A stretch of 64,000 bases of DNA from Membranipora membranacea. Its lineage: Eukaryota > Bryozoa > Gymnolaemata > Cheilostomatida > Membraniporidae. This document shows, piece by piece, positions 44,929 through 56,059 of this stretch. Within the stretch, counting starts at the first letter, position 1. Each line of letters opens with the position of its first letter. The notes beneath the pieces are model-generated. The model was not told the DNA's origin. It did not search any database and saw only the letters and a list, made by a program, of their open reading frames with translations. The stretch spans positions 12,541,501-12,605,500 of the forward strand of contig OU612070.1 of the NCBI GenBank assembly GCA_914767715.1. The letters are read 5' to 3'. A program made the translations under genes and the position numbers.

Positions 44929-45690
44929 ATTACCATAACATACATCTTGTCCCTCAATTTTGTCTTTCAACTTTGGATCTGTATTTCCAGGCAGAGGCAA
45001 GAAAGAGCCTTAACTAAACACTGAACTGGGTAACATTTTATAGATCTATTATATACTAATAAGTTTTACCAACCAATTTATTTTTAAAGTTACCAACATT
45101 TTATACACACTTTCATCAAATCTCCCCAAATACCTAGTCATTATTATCCTGCATTAAAATATTTTGACATTTTTTGTGGGCTTGGTATTAGCTTTTTTAT
45201 TCAATCTCTGCATTATTCTCAAATATCTGACAATTTTTGTCTTGACAGCTTCAGGTTCAGTCATTCATTTTTTTCCCTTTTGGATTAAAGTCTTTAACAT
45301 ATTTTGCCAATCAATTATATCCTCCATATCCTTGCTATTACATTTGTACTGTATGTAAAGCTGCCCCTCCCCCAACAACGATGATTGATAGTTATGATAT
45401 ATGTCAAGGACATGTGTTTATCAATTATAAGGTTGGCTTCCAGAGAGTTAAGACCGTGGTTCATTATCAAACTGTTCTTCAGTCAGTCACTGCCTTGTCA
45501 CAATATTAATTACATTACACTTGATAACGGCTTATTAATGAGGCTTCCTAGAAGTATTCTTTGGTGATGGTAGAGGTTGTTGAGAAGGTGCCATGCCTTA
45601 AGATTAACCCTGTTTAGAGGACTAGCAAACCTTTCATAGTGGTTGCCTGGTGGTATATCCAACTTCTGAGATACAGAGTTAATTATTCAA

Positions 45691-45895
45691 TTGGGCATCC
45701 CCTTCCACCGGTCCATATGGCATACAATTGGCAACAGTGCTCAGCCTCTTCCGGTTACCTCTTTTAAACCTTGTTTAGACAAACATTTGCCGGCTGGGAT
45801 GACACATACCAGTACTGCTATAAAAATTCAACAGAAAAGTTACCTACAATGGGACCGCCCCAGCAGCAGGGAAACAAGTGTGGAATACCTGTGAT
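45691..45895 (+). mobile_element. LINE C-terminal tail fragment
   Basis: The translation includes IGNSAQPLPVTSFKPCLDKH. This resembles the W..LP..V..A.S...FK..LD.. end of CR1/L2-type reverse transcriptases. Only the last 60-70 codons remain, and it abuts the MULE-associated repeat at 45913. Confidence 0.45.
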
Positions 45896-45912
45896 GATAA
45901 ATTTGCAATGTT

Positions 45913-46435
45913 AAGAAATAAAGATTATTAAAAAAACAGCTAGTAATGCATGGTTGCTGTTGAAAAATGAGGGACAGCAGATCCATTCAGACCATAGGGA
46001 AGACAGGAGTGATGTGGCTTTCAGAAAAGAATCGAAGGCTGCGCAATGAAACCAATTTATTCCAAAATACCCGACAGCTTGAAACCGAGCTAGGGGAAAT
46101 CTATGTCTCGGGTTAATTCAGGATGTGGAAAAATCCTGATGTGTGGAAATGACTAGCTATAGAGAAAATCCTGTTGTCAGTAAAACCCAAATGTGGGAAA
46201 TGGTGAAATCAAGAATCCAGAATTTAGACCCAGAGTACTGACACAACCTACCGCCAGCTGGTTGCGTATGTCAAACATACATGGTCCAAGCTATGGGAAC
46301 CCAAGGAATGGAGCCAATTTATGAGTTCAATAAGAACTTACAACAATGTGGAAGGGTGGCATTACAAAGTTCATGATAGGCAAGTATTTATTTCTGCCCA
46401 AGAGGCCTTTAAGACAAAAATTGATAACTTATAAC
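45913..46435 (+). pseudogene. MULE transposase C-terminal exon with upstream repeat (copy 1)
   Basis: The coding end reads YVKHTWSKLWEPKEWSQFMS then NNVEGWHYKVHDRQVF. The (N)N(D/N)VEGWH motif marks the C-terminal region of FLYWCH/MULE-type transposase proteins in invertebrates, which mobilise Mutator-like elements. Upstream, in other frames, a heptad-like helix (LSEKNRRLRNETNLFQN) and several stops occur. The same sequence recurs at 63560-64000, and in part at 53425-53660 and 58875-58990. The exon ends before an intron, after which 46448 continues. Confidence 0.7.
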
Positions 46436-46447
46436 TTCTACAGTTCA

Positions 46448-46584
46448 TAGAAAACGCTGTGGCATTTATGGTATACCCTCTCTATTCATCCCCTTTGTAC
46501 AAGCTAAAAATCTATACCATGAGGCAATGGCTGCAGACCGCACCAATCGTCTGCTGTTGCAAGGTATTCACAAGTAGAAGGGTG
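46448..46584 (+). pseudogene. MULE transposase last exon, fragment (copy 1a)
   Basis: It contains LYHEAMAADRTNRLLLQGI, aligned with LYKLMKNLCRKAVAADHTKH at 59.1 kb. Its last 58 bp (46527-46584) are repeated at 47321-47377, so the exon is interrupted by about 740 bp of foreign sequence that includes modules 2 and 3 of the unknown family. Confidence 0.6.
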
Positions 46585-46740
46585 TTTGAGGCTAGTTACT
46601 CCTCTTTTCACACTTGGTAATGTTGTAATGGCATGCTAATGGTAATGTAATGATGTAGTGATGGTGTGACCCAGTAGCAGTATTTACTTTCTCCAAACGT
46701 AAGTCATGTTACCTAAACTAATACCTTTTTTTTTCTCCAG

Positions 46741-47043
46741 CTGATGTTTGGCATGCCGTTCCATTCAATCACCAACCATTTTGGTGAGTGGTTTCGACTT
46801 AGCGCCCTGAAATCCCTAAATGCTGATAATTAGGAGAGGGTATTCAAATATGTGAAAAACACAGAAGGAATGACCAACTTCCAACCAGAACATTTCTCAG
46901 CATACCCTCTTCTCTGCACTGAGAGGAAAGCTGAAGAAGTCAAGATGGGAAATTGCTATACCAGGCAAGAAAACCATATAGCGAAGGAATTGGCGCAGGA
47001 TGCCATCATGGTAACGCATTATAATAACATCAGCAATGATTGA
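46741..47043 (+). pseudogene. Module 2 of the unknown family (copy 2)
   Basis: After a good acceptor (TTTTTTTTCTCCAG) the exon encodes LMFGMPFHSITNHFGEWFRL, ALKSLNADN, a stop, then ERVFKYVKNTEGMTNFQPEH and an extended C-terminal part rich in Glu/Lys. It is the paralogue of 13001-13303. It lies within the interrupted MULE exon. Confidence 0.6.
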
Positions 47044-47201
47044 AGAAGATGTTGCTTCTTCCGCTGCCCACAAGCCACGTGTAAGTGATTATCTGTTGGA
47101 GGGTGTGTGGCACAGGATCGATGAAACTGGGAACTGAATTTTCAAGGATGGTGAAGCAGTTGATACACCTGACACAACAATCAAACCCATGCATTTCAGG
47201 T
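47039..47201 (+). pseudogene. Module 3 exon of the unknown family (copy 2)
   Basis: MIEEDVASSAAHKPRVSDYL, then LEGVWHRIDETGN, an in-frame TGA (where copy 1 has Trp), then IFKDGEAVDTPDTT and PMHFR at a GTAATT donor. In copy 1 an intron separates modules 2 and 3. Here they are nearly contiguous, because a frameshift within ATAACATCAGCAATGATTG joins them. Confidence 0.55.
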
Positions 47202-47320
47202 AATTGAATTTAAATTTCCATCCAGGATAATAGGTATCATTTCAATCAATCAAAACACTGTGAAGCTGGAATATTGATGTGGCAGCATCATTTTAAGATT
47301 ATAAACTGATTACCTCGGCG

Positions 47321-47490
47321 ATGGCTGCAGACCGCACCAACCGTCTGCTGCTGCAAGGTATTACGAGTAGAAGGGTGAAAGAGAACAATAATAGCAAACA
47401 GCTATTCAAAATATGGGGGCAGTACATCGCCAGAGAGATGACTGCTACTCTGTTGATGGACAGACTCATCCATCATGTAATATTGACATA
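47321..47490 (+). pseudogene. MULE transposase last exon (copy 1b)
   Basis: It encodes MAADRTNRLLLQGITSRRVK and then QLFKIWGQYIAREMTATLLM. The W..Y..GE.T...L motif is the C-terminal end typical of the MULE/FLYWCH proteins. It restores the sequence interrupted at 46584. Confidence 0.65.
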
Positions 47491-47499
47491 ATTGGAAGG

Positions 47500-48310
47500 A
47501 ATGTCTTGATTTGAAAACTTTTTTTTCTCATCAAGTTTTCAATAAGGAATGACAGACGAGGAGATCAAGAGTATAAGACATTTGTGCCACTGAATCTTAC
47601 AACTGTTGTGTTTGACCAAAAGTAACTTTTCTTCATTGTGTGTTGACCTTCAGATGTTGTAATTTGTATGTTTTATTATGATGAAAAATATATATTTTTA
47701 TCTTTGAGCTTAATGCGGACACTATTGACAACAGGGAAATTAGAAATTGAGGTAAATCATTCTTGATGTCTAGTAAAGGAGTAATGTAACAGATCAGTAA
47801 ATTTACTTCACGAGTATCTGCATAATGAAAAGGATATATGTTGTGTTATGAGCTGAGTACATGTTGTACATGTAATTTTCTATATAGCTGGTAATAATGA
47901 TAATAAAATGATGTTAAATTATGAGAACTAAAATGCTGTCAATTTTCATTCCGCACACCCAGCTGTTATCACTATCATTCGAATGTTTGGTTTTAACACT
48001 GATTATAGGAGCTCAAAAAGATGGTTCGTGAGAAACTAACCTGAGGGCATCTGATGTAACATTTTGGTACAGATTAAATGTGTACATGCCATAGACTTGG
48101 TTTAAGGTACTCCCATATCAACGGTAAAGATGATGGCGCTGGCAAGAAACCATAACCGATCAATTCCTGATCGGTTATACCACAGGCCATCACAGATGAT
48201 ACAGCATTTTATCAAGCGAGTAGAGAACTCAAAGAACCATGAATTCTCATCAAAGATAAGCAACATTTGTTTCCAGGTTGCTGGGTGTCATGGTGCCTCC
48301 TTCCTAGTCT
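47500..48310. other. Spacer without a recognised gene
   Basis: No coding family is seen. A perfect 11-bp inverted repeat (ATAACCGATCA ... TGATCGGTTAT, 5-nt spacer) near 48153-48179 lies before the PiggyBac copy. Confidence 0.35.
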
Positions 48311-48319
48311 CACTGGCAG

Positions 48320-49070
48320 ATGCAATTATATCACAAACGTTTCAGTGCAAACATATCTTTACTGTGTCGAACCATCACACCGCCAGCATCCAATACTGCA
48401 TATCCCAACATTATTCTCAATGAAGTTCTTGATGCTGATTGGAGAGAAACATTTGATTCTCATTTGCAGGACACCTCTCGGCTCCCGCAACACCTTGAGA
48501 ACAATTTGTGTGAGCTGGTCAATAAAGACCCAAATTTATCTCCTTATGATTTCCATACTCACTTTTTTCCTGTCGAGTTGTTGTTGTTGTCAGCCGTTGT
48601 TACCAGGCAGTAGAATGAAAATGTGGTGTGAAACAACAGTTACTCGGTAGAGGCGACATTGTCCACATGGACAAATATTACATTTCCCAGAGCTTGTTGC
48701 TGAGCTTTAGCTTGCCCACACGGGGGCAACAGGTACAGCCAGGGCCGATCGGCGTAAGCTGCCTCCTAACATTAAAGCTGTATCTACCGTTTTTGATATG
48801 GGGGAACGCAGCTCTTACCCGAGCACAGATCACATAAATGCATTTGCTTGGCAAGAGTTAAAAAGTGTTCATGTCCTATCATCCATTGCCAACATCGGTA
48901 CCACTGGGGCACAAATCTGCTCGGGAAAAGAACCAACTGTCTTTGGAATGTTGACAAACCATCCTCTATAGATGATTACTATAAATTCATGGGGGGTGTA
49001 GATAGATTTGTGGACTAGCTGGCTACAAAAAGAATCCACATAGGTCCCACAAGTGGTACCAAGTTATTTA
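48320..49070 (+). pseudogene. PiggyBac-type transposase (copy 2) with large internal deletion
   Basis: The N-terminal segment LDADWRETFDSHLQDTSRLP and CELVNKDPNLSPYDFH matches copy 1 at 32.3 kb. After a deletion of the central DDE region the frame resumes at LGRGDIVHMDKYYISQSLLL, corresponding to the MD.(F/Y)Y(T/S)S..L block. Then NAFAWQELKSVHVLSSIANI and, near 48975, YYKFMGGVDRFVD, which is the MGGVD signature near the C-terminus of PiggyBac transposases. It lacks the catalytic core and has several frameshifts. Confidence 0.85.
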
Positions 49071-49339
49071 TTACTTTTGTATTGATGCGGCCCCTTATTT
49101 GAGTCAGAGGGAATTAGTTGCGCTTTGATTATCAACCAGTGCTGTTGTATAACTAGCATCGCAATCTCTTAAATCATGAACTCTAAAAACAACAATATCT
49201 TTCTGGGTCAATTTTGGAGTGTAACATTACTGACAGATCCATTATGCCACAGTTTGTATCGATGATGGAGATTAAAATTAAGTCATCCTTACGTAATGAT
49301 GACATGAACAACAGACAACAGGTCATACATTTGATTTTG

Positions 49340-49547
49340 CAGAATTTTGGAAGGCAGCGAGGGAGTTAATAGCTGGTGAGAGGGTGAGAGGCTGCTCGTT
49401 TCACTGGAGGCAGGCAGCGGTTTGATGTATTAAAGAGCTGGGACAATTCAAGGCCTTCAAATCTTTTGGACCAGCAAAGGACTTGCTCAATAATGTGTTG
49501 GATCTGCAGTTCCTTCAGGCTAGTCATTTAGAAGGATGGCTCTGAAA
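49340..49547 (+). pseudogene. MULE transposase core fragment
   Basis: One frame reads EFWKAARELIAGERVRGCSF then HWRQAAV, a TGA, CIKELGQFKAFKSF and LLNNVLDLQFLQASHLEGWL. The GC.FHW.QA motif followed by (V/I)(Q/K)ELG...(A/Y) is the end of the MULE DDE domain. A single in-frame stop is seen. The catalytic Asp and Glu residues upstream are not recognisable here. Confidence 0.72.
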
Positions 49548-50280
49548 ACAAAACAATAATTTAACAGTTTTGATTAATATTAGTCTGCTAAGGTCACACT
49601 CCATATTTATCAAATAACATGTAATGGAGCAATATTCGTTTTACAGGAGGCTTAAATTTCATCAAGACAAAGACAACCGATCGGGTTATGGCTGAACTTC
49701 TGGAATATGTAGAAGACTCATGGTTGGAAAACTGGGAGCCACAAGACTGGTCCCAGTAAAGACACCTCATATGAACATAATATGATGATGTGAAGGGTTG
49801 ACACAATGGTATAAAACCACCACTGTAATCCCCAGACAAGGGATAGGCTGCGATTTATGCCACCGTCCTCCAGTCCCCCAATAATATGTCCGGTATTCAT
49901 TCAGTTTATTTCTTATTAATACCCTTTTACTGCCTCTGATACTACGTTGTACCAAAGCACGCAAAACTTTCCAGAACATGCATCTCTTTTTGAATGCTTT
50001 ATCCCTGGCTCTAATGAGCTTTTCTATGGCAGTAGAAATCGAAAGTGGCCTGTCCGTTTTATTGTGTAAGTGTGATAGGGGCATTGTCTATCCAGAATGT
50101 TGTCAATAGTTGAATGATTTAATTATTTGAATTAAAATAAGCTGGTCAAGTGAGAAAGATAAAATAACTGCTTACCATGCTCATAAGCAAAGATATTTTA
50201 TTCTGCCTTGAGTAAGTTACCTTTGTTCTACATAAATACTCAATTTATTTTATTGTTCTTTAGTTCTGATTGATTATTGA

Positions 50281-50480
50281 GAGCCTCTCTTTCCAGCTTC
50301 CTGTCAGAGAATAATCACAGAGTAGCCCTGCTCTTCACCGATTCCATGACGGCAAGAGGCTACTCGAAAGCAGACAGCATAACCATCTCGAAGATGTCAT
50401 ACAGAAGGATCCGACAGAGCGGTAGGGTCAAGTCAGAAAGAGAGATTGCGAGGGAGAGAATTAATAAAACAAAACATCTG
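50281..50480 (+). CDS. Unrecognised basic exon
   Basis: It is open for 76 codons, with possible acceptor (TATTGAG) and donor (CTGGTAAGA). It encodes NNHRVALLFTDSMTARGYSK then SYRRIRQSGRVKSEREIARE, with a Lys/Arg-rich, probably helical end. Small open pieces with consensus splice sites follow at 50817-50864, 50869-50943 (MSSEDEAEVFRLAFIS) and 51299-51405. They may be exons of one gene, but the phases are not all compatible. No family is recognised. Confidence 0.3.
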
Positions 50481-51099
50481 GTAAGACAAGGGGTTTCCCA
50501 AATTTGATATATTATCATTGTATCATGGAGGCGGGAAGATTTACAAAACTAATTGAGTCAATCACACGTCAGTGTACACTACAAGAATTGCTGCTGACCC
50601 ATTGGGTTTCTTGTTTGTTTTGCAGCACTTGAAAATATAGGAATATATGGGTTGGTTGGCAACGTTTGTATACAGGGATGAATTGGGATTTCTATTCAAT
50701 AAATTGATGACAATACCTCCAGGTATTCCCAAGAAAATGATACATATACCTAATGCATTTGACTCCAAAACAAGATTTCAGCAACAAATTATAAATGCTA
50801 CTTTGTAGAAGCTTGAAGGTGGAAAAAGGGCACACTGCCGGAAGAGGGTAAACTTTTTCTGTTAGCTTATGAGCTCTGAGGATGAAGCAGAAGTGTTCAG
50901 GCTAGCATTTATATCAGGCAATGGAGCAAGGCACATCAAAGAGGTAAATGGTTGACATTTCTGTTGCTTAGTTTCACAATATTCAGGTTATACTCTCTAC
51001 TAACTGATATATATGTAGACAAAAAAAATTGAACATTTTTCTAATAAGATCTACCTCTACCCTTACAGATTTTCAGCAGTCATAGTGTTGCTGGATGAG

Positions 51100-51252
51100 A
51101 GTTCAACTCATATAACAGTGTGAATGTTCATACCCAGAGAGTGGAGAATGTAAACCATGATGTAAGCCTGAAGCTCGTAGTTGATGGACTGCGTTGGGAT
51201 TTGAACCTGATAGTATAGGCGCTCTAACCAACTAGGCCACCTCCTACTCTTG
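51100..51252 (-). mobile_element. tRNA-derived SINE
   Basis: On the minus strand the head reads GAGGTGGCCTAGTTGGTTAG then AGCGCC, an A-box, and GGTTCAAATCC, a B-box, followed by an unrelated body (CTACGAGCTTCAGGCTTACA). The distance between D-arm and T-arm is too short for an anticodon arm (about 11 nt), so it is not a functional tRNA. The promoter boxes fit a SINE or tRNA pseudogene transcribed by RNA polymerase III. Confidence 0.6.
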
Positions 51253-51409
51253 AACCTGTACCTATTATTCATATCGGTTTTTTTGTTCTCTTTCAGCTTG
51301 ACAGAAGACAAGGTGTGATATGCCTCAAGCAAGACAAACTGTCAAAAAGAGTACCTTCTCTTAAGATCTGGACCAACAACTGTGTGGTGAAGTCTGATAT
51401 TTAATGTTT

Positions 51410-52500
51410 TCTTTATGTTGCTGTTAATTTTTTACTTAGCTTAGTCTGACTATGTATCATCAAAGAGCATTGTACAGTTATCATCTATTCTACAATAAAT
51501 CTCTCCAATTTGATGCCTGAGAATGCTGACTTAGACCAGTAATTTTGTCGCTGGGCATTCACAACAGAAACATGTGCCTTTAGAATTTTGTTCTCAATAG
51601 TAAATAGGCGTTCCTTGTCTTATACCTGGAAAATCCCTCATTCAATGGGCAATTAGCATGTGCAAGTGGGTACTTGGGTGAAAGCATTCCCTTGAACGCA
51701 AGCACTCGTTCAATTCCTGATGCTACCATCTATCTTCAAATGATCAGAGCAGATATGACTGAGGTAGGCAAAATATAGCCACATGACTATTCTGTCAGCT
51801 GAAAGTGAATTCTAGTTTCCCTCATTTGGCATTGTTGAATTTCCGCTCAGGCATTCCAAAGGGTAAGTTGAATCATTTTAACAGCAAACTTATTTTTAAT
51901 ATTTATGCAGATATGTCAGCTTGGTGGGTCACATCACATCAGGTTATGTTCTATTGATTTGATTTTCAGGCAATGATGCTACCGGCACATGTTATGATAG
52001 ACAGTCAGTGGTGTAGCAGTTTAGAAACTCACCTATGATGAATATGGATTACGGTCTTATTACAGTCCCGGAGTATTATCTTTGGCTGACCAAACTCGTA
52101 CTATGAATAAGGAAGACCTGTCTGTGTGTGCCAGCAAGGAGCTGAATCTATCATTGGAGAGCAATAAGATGGACATTCTGTTTCTAGGACATTTATGGTC
52201 AGCGGTGAGTTATTGTTCTATATTCGAAGGAAGCAGGTCGGTGGAATAAAATGCAGCAATTGATCGTTACAATAACAAAAGTGAACAGTCTTGCAGTATG
52301 AATTCTGACTATTTTTGGTATCTACTACACTGTCACTCTGTATAATGTCAGTATTCATTCTTAGAGACCTTTCATTGATCTTCTCTTTCTTGCCTTAGCT
52401 CACTTTGAAGGTTTTCTGTTGCCTGTTGAAACCACTCCCAGCGTTCTGTTAGGCATCGGCATAAGGCAATGGCAACGCAAACTTAAATTTCGAGAAACTT
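51410..52500. other. Stretch without a recognised gene
   Basis: Only short open frames occur and no motif is recognised. The open frame just downstream at 52612-52794 (VEQYTEWFGNQHVVQDIIQH) is well mixed and could be an exon of an unknown transposon protein. Confidence 0.3.
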
Positions 52501-52860
52501 CCAGGATCGTCTTCAGGGGCGATTTAGCAGCGAAGAGTTAGAAAGATATAAACAAGTTGAACAAGTACCAAAGAAAGGGAGGACACGGCTCCAGATATTA
52601 TAGTCCCATATGTGGTTGAGCAATATACAGAGTGGTTTGGTAACCAACATGTGGTGCAAGACATAATTCAGCATGTTGCTGAGAAGATCATAACCCAGTT
52701 CCCTTCGCTGAGAGCCGACAACTCTACCCAATATAAACCAACTTGTCTGAGAAGAGCGCCTGAACATGGGTGTGCAGCTAGCTGCCAAAACTGAACTGCC
52801 ACTAATCGGCTATTGGCAGTGAAACTAGGGACCTAAGACCTAGCAATTCACAATCTCTTA

Positions 52861-53660
52861 TGAAACTATAAATATTACCAGTTATACATCATGACAACGA
52901 ACTACATTGTAATTTTGGAGGATAACTCCCACAAACAATTCCTGTTCCTTGTATGTTATATGTCAATTCCTGTCTGATGTGTCAGCTTATTGGTTGGAAG
53001 AAAACCCTCGAAAAATAAAACCGACAAACATGGAAGGGTTAGAGTGTAATGCTTGGTCCCAAGGGTCAGAATAAAAGGCTGTAAGAATAATAACTAGATC
53101 ATCATCTCAAAAATGAATAAACAGAGTGACATAACTTGCAGCAAGAGAGGAAGATTAAGACCAGACTTGTTGTTGTCGAAAGAACAGCAAAAGTTTGGCG
53201 GATGCTAGAATAGGACCACAGCGAAGAATGAGGTTCTCTGGCTGTCAAAAAAAAAAAAATTCGCTGAGAAAATCAAAAACAAAAATAAGGTTATCAAACA
53301 TCTAGTCACGCTTTACACAATACTTTTAGGAAAAAGGTATGAACAGCTGTAATGTTGGCAAGTTGAGGGAATAGCATATATTGCACCGAATGACTGATAA
53401 AGAAAAATGGCTTGTGCCCGATCACTTGCTTCAGGAAGATATTAAAAACTGCTAGAAATGTATGGTTGCTGTTGAACAATGAGTAAATCAGTAAATCCAG
53501 TCATACCACAGGGAAGAAGGAAGTGATGTGACTGTCAGAAAAAAAATCAAAGGCCACGCAAAGAAACCATCAAATTATCTTTAAAAAAACCTACGGCTCA
53601 GAACCGAGCTAGGGGAAATCCATGCACCGGATAAATCCATGATGTGGAAAGACCCTGATG
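52861..53660 (+). repeat. MULE-associated interspersed repeat, copy A
   Basis: About 800 bp are similar to 62940-63780, with shared blocks such as GGAGGATAACTCCCACAAAC, GGTCAGAATAAAAGGCTGTA and AACCGAGCTAGGGGAAATCC. The last 230 bp (from 53425) also match 45913-46140. The copy stops before the VEGWH-coding part that follows in the other copies. It is probably the 5' or intronic part of a MULE family. Confidence 0.85.
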
Positions 53661-54230
53661 CATGGCCCTTCTATTTCAATCATATTGGTGAATTCATCTT
53701 CCTTTATGATATTTGAAGCTGTGCAAACTGATCTTTCACATTATGGAGTCATCTGTTCTTTGTGTATGAGAACATAACTATGAATTTTTTTTTATCAGAA
53801 ATAATCTAATCTATAATATTTTCATGGTCCATTATTCCTGGTGTCCATAATTTGGTTCACTGATATTTTGATGGGGTTTATGATTGTGGATGAAATCATG
53901 GGAAGACACGGCTTGTTTGCTTCTGGCATGTTATGTTTTCCTCAATTTTTCCCTCTGAGATTTAGAGGAACGGCACTGCTACGACACCCTCATCCACTCA
54001 CAACAACGTCCTTTACACCAACAGTAGCCCCGTAATTAATTAAGAAAGTACATAGAGTAAGTATAAAGTAAAACTCTTGATGATGGTTTTTAATTACTCC
54101 TAGTACTGTTAGACAAAATTTTCCTCTCTCCCTTAGTAAAAGTTGGGAAATAGATTTGTTTAGCTTATAATGATTTGCTACCATTCACACCACTGTGTGA
54201 GATATACCAAGAAAATATTCTTTCTTACAG

Positions 54231-54326
54231 CATCAGAGAAACTTGACTACAAAGCCACCTATCAGTTCATTCTCATATAGTAACAGATACAATGCACTAG
54301 CTGATACAAGTCCTATCTACGATCAG
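54231..54326 (+). CDS. Small internal exon, unrecognised
   Basis: A 96-bp open stretch lies between a good acceptor (TTTCTTACAG) and a perfect CAG|GTGAGT donor, and encodes HQRNLTTKPPISSFSYSNRY then NALADTSPIYDQ. The SF..SNRYNAL motif is similar to linkers before the coiled coil in some LINE ORF1 and transposon proteins. The parent gene or element is not known. Confidence 0.35.
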
Positions 54327-54923
54327 GTGAGTTTTATTGGCACTGTGTTATTTACAAAAAGGTTTCCAACCGAGTTTGTTCTTCCTTTAACTTTCATCAT
54401 GTATACAACATTGATTATGGTTTAAGCCACGCTGAACAACCGCAATATGCTGATTTCATAATAATGATAACAGTATTGACAGTTATGCTGACATCGCAGT
54501 TAATATATATATATATATGTCATCTGTGACTACTCCAGTGGGAAAACCTGTAAGCCAGCGTAGGAAGCGTACGAAAAACACATCTTTGTTACAGGGACAC
54601 AAAGAGTTTTAGCTATCTCATTATTCTTGTTTGTGATGAGATAGCATGAGAAGTGATAGTGAGATTGTAACTGTTATGTACTTAACTTTCCATTCAAAAC
54701 TTTTAACACATTGTAAGGTAAAAAAAGTTATTGTAGATGCCAACCAGATGTACTCTCAGTGGAGGTGGTGGAGTTGGGGCGATGTACATGAGTACAGACA
54801 CGGAAGATTCTAACAAGGCTGAATTGCGAGGTGTAGAGTATTGGTTTGGAGTAGGTGTGGACCTTCAGATAGCGAAAATGTTCATTTAAGGGGTAAAGGT
54901 AGCAGGGATATGAAAACCAGCAA

Positions 54924-55135
54924 AATTGATTGCCCGTTTGTGCTGTGTTTTTGATACAAAATAAGAAAAATATATATGTGGTCAAACAAGCAAATCTTAT
55001 CCATAGCCATGAATGTGATCAGGAGGAAATGGCATGTACTGTCGCAAAACGTAAATCAACTAGCGCTAACTTCGCTCATAATTCACGTGAGAATGTAAGA
55101 CTGACTGCTGAGAACAGGAGTGGTATGAATGCAGT
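54924..55135 (+). pseudogene. FLYWCH-like zinc finger fragment, probable MULE N-terminus
   Basis: The frame contains VCAVFLIQNKKNIYVVKQAN then LIHSHECDQEEMACTVAKRK. A Cys followed about 20 residues later by H-S-H and an acidic turn matches the second half of a FLYWCH zinc finger, the usual DNA-binding N-terminus of MULE transposase proteins in invertebrates. The Trp-x-Cys first half is not seen upstream. The C-terminal part of the open frame (to 55301) is hydrophobic and probably non-coding. Confidence 0.4.
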
Positions 55136-55504
55136 AATTAGTTTTACTTTCTCTTTCCTCATATTCATATTCGTTTTCATTATCTGTGTTTTTCAACATG
55201 TGACTGGTGACAACTGTTACTTTACTACTCTTACTTTTGCACGTATATTTTTTACCATCATCTGTACTCCTGACTTTTTTTATAAAATACTGAAGCATTG
55301 AGATTATTTTATGTGAACTCTCAATCTAGTCAATTATGCGTTTGAACTCTTTTGTGTCTAGTTCTAGCACAGTTTCATCTATTATCGGCAAGGAAATACA
55401 ACAAAATCTCTATCCAAATAAAACAACACTACCAAAAAGCTTTAAGAGTTGCATAAAAGTGGCAGTGACAAAACTTCATCCAACAGATGCTAGAGCTTAG
55501 AACA

Positions 55505-56052
55505 TTAGATTTCCTCACCCAGTCGTCTTTTTCTCAAAAAGGAACCCGGAAGCGGCAAGGAATTACAGTCCATTGGAGTTAGAGGGACATGGCATTGTAA
55601 AGTCAGTGGATACTTATATGCTTACAAGTTCACCATTCAAACGGTTCACGTAAAACTACAAGGCTACAAAGTTGATATACAATACATCAGGGGGAAAACC
55701 AGCAGGGTAGCTGACTTCCTGTCTAGATCAAGAGAGATGAATGAAGGCTGTGGCAGTACAACCACCAAATGGCTAACCGGTTATCCTCTGGCGGAGTTAA
55801 TGATACACATAAATAGGTGCAAACTAGCACACAGAGTGGCACCTGCGGGGACACCGACAGTAGGAAGTGAAGCAATACCAGGACGGGAAGAAAACCTACC
55901 CACACGAGCCTGTAAGGAAATTCAGCAAAAGAAGAAGGAGAAGTTTAAGAACTGGATGGAAAGAGTGGTGCAGTCAACAGGAAGAGTCAGCAGGGAAGGT
56001 GGAGCCTATCAAGCCACCAAGAAAGAGATATAATCTGCAGCAAAGACACTGA
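55505..56052 (+). pseudogene. Ty3-like pol fragment: RNase H and integrase C-terminal end
   Basis: It reads HPVVFFSKRNPEAARNYSPL then ELEGHGIVKSVDTYMLTSS, the RNase H signature (P..F.S......NY...E.E...IV). After an internal deletion, YKVDIQYIRGKTSRVADFLS follows, the typical end of RNase H (Y.(I/V).Y..GK....AD.LSR). Then a jump to an integrase-type C-terminus, basic and ending KPPRKRYNLQQRH at a TGA at 56050-56052. The integrase zinc and catalytic domains are deleted. There are several frame changes. It is not adjacent to an LTR that I can see. Confidence 0.8.
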
Positions 56053-56059
56053 TGTTTAT

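Larger units (their letters stand above)
44650..45680. other. Stretch without a recognised gene
   Basis: It contains the G16 run, the 48-bp palindrome and a T/A-rich hydrophobic open frame at 45164-45358 that is probably not coding. Confidence 0.4.

Noticed and set aside
48153-48179. Inverted repeat ATAACCGATCA...TGATCGGTTAT as a possible PiggyBac terminal repeat
   Set aside because: It is a single short hairpin with no matching end on the other side and no TTAA.
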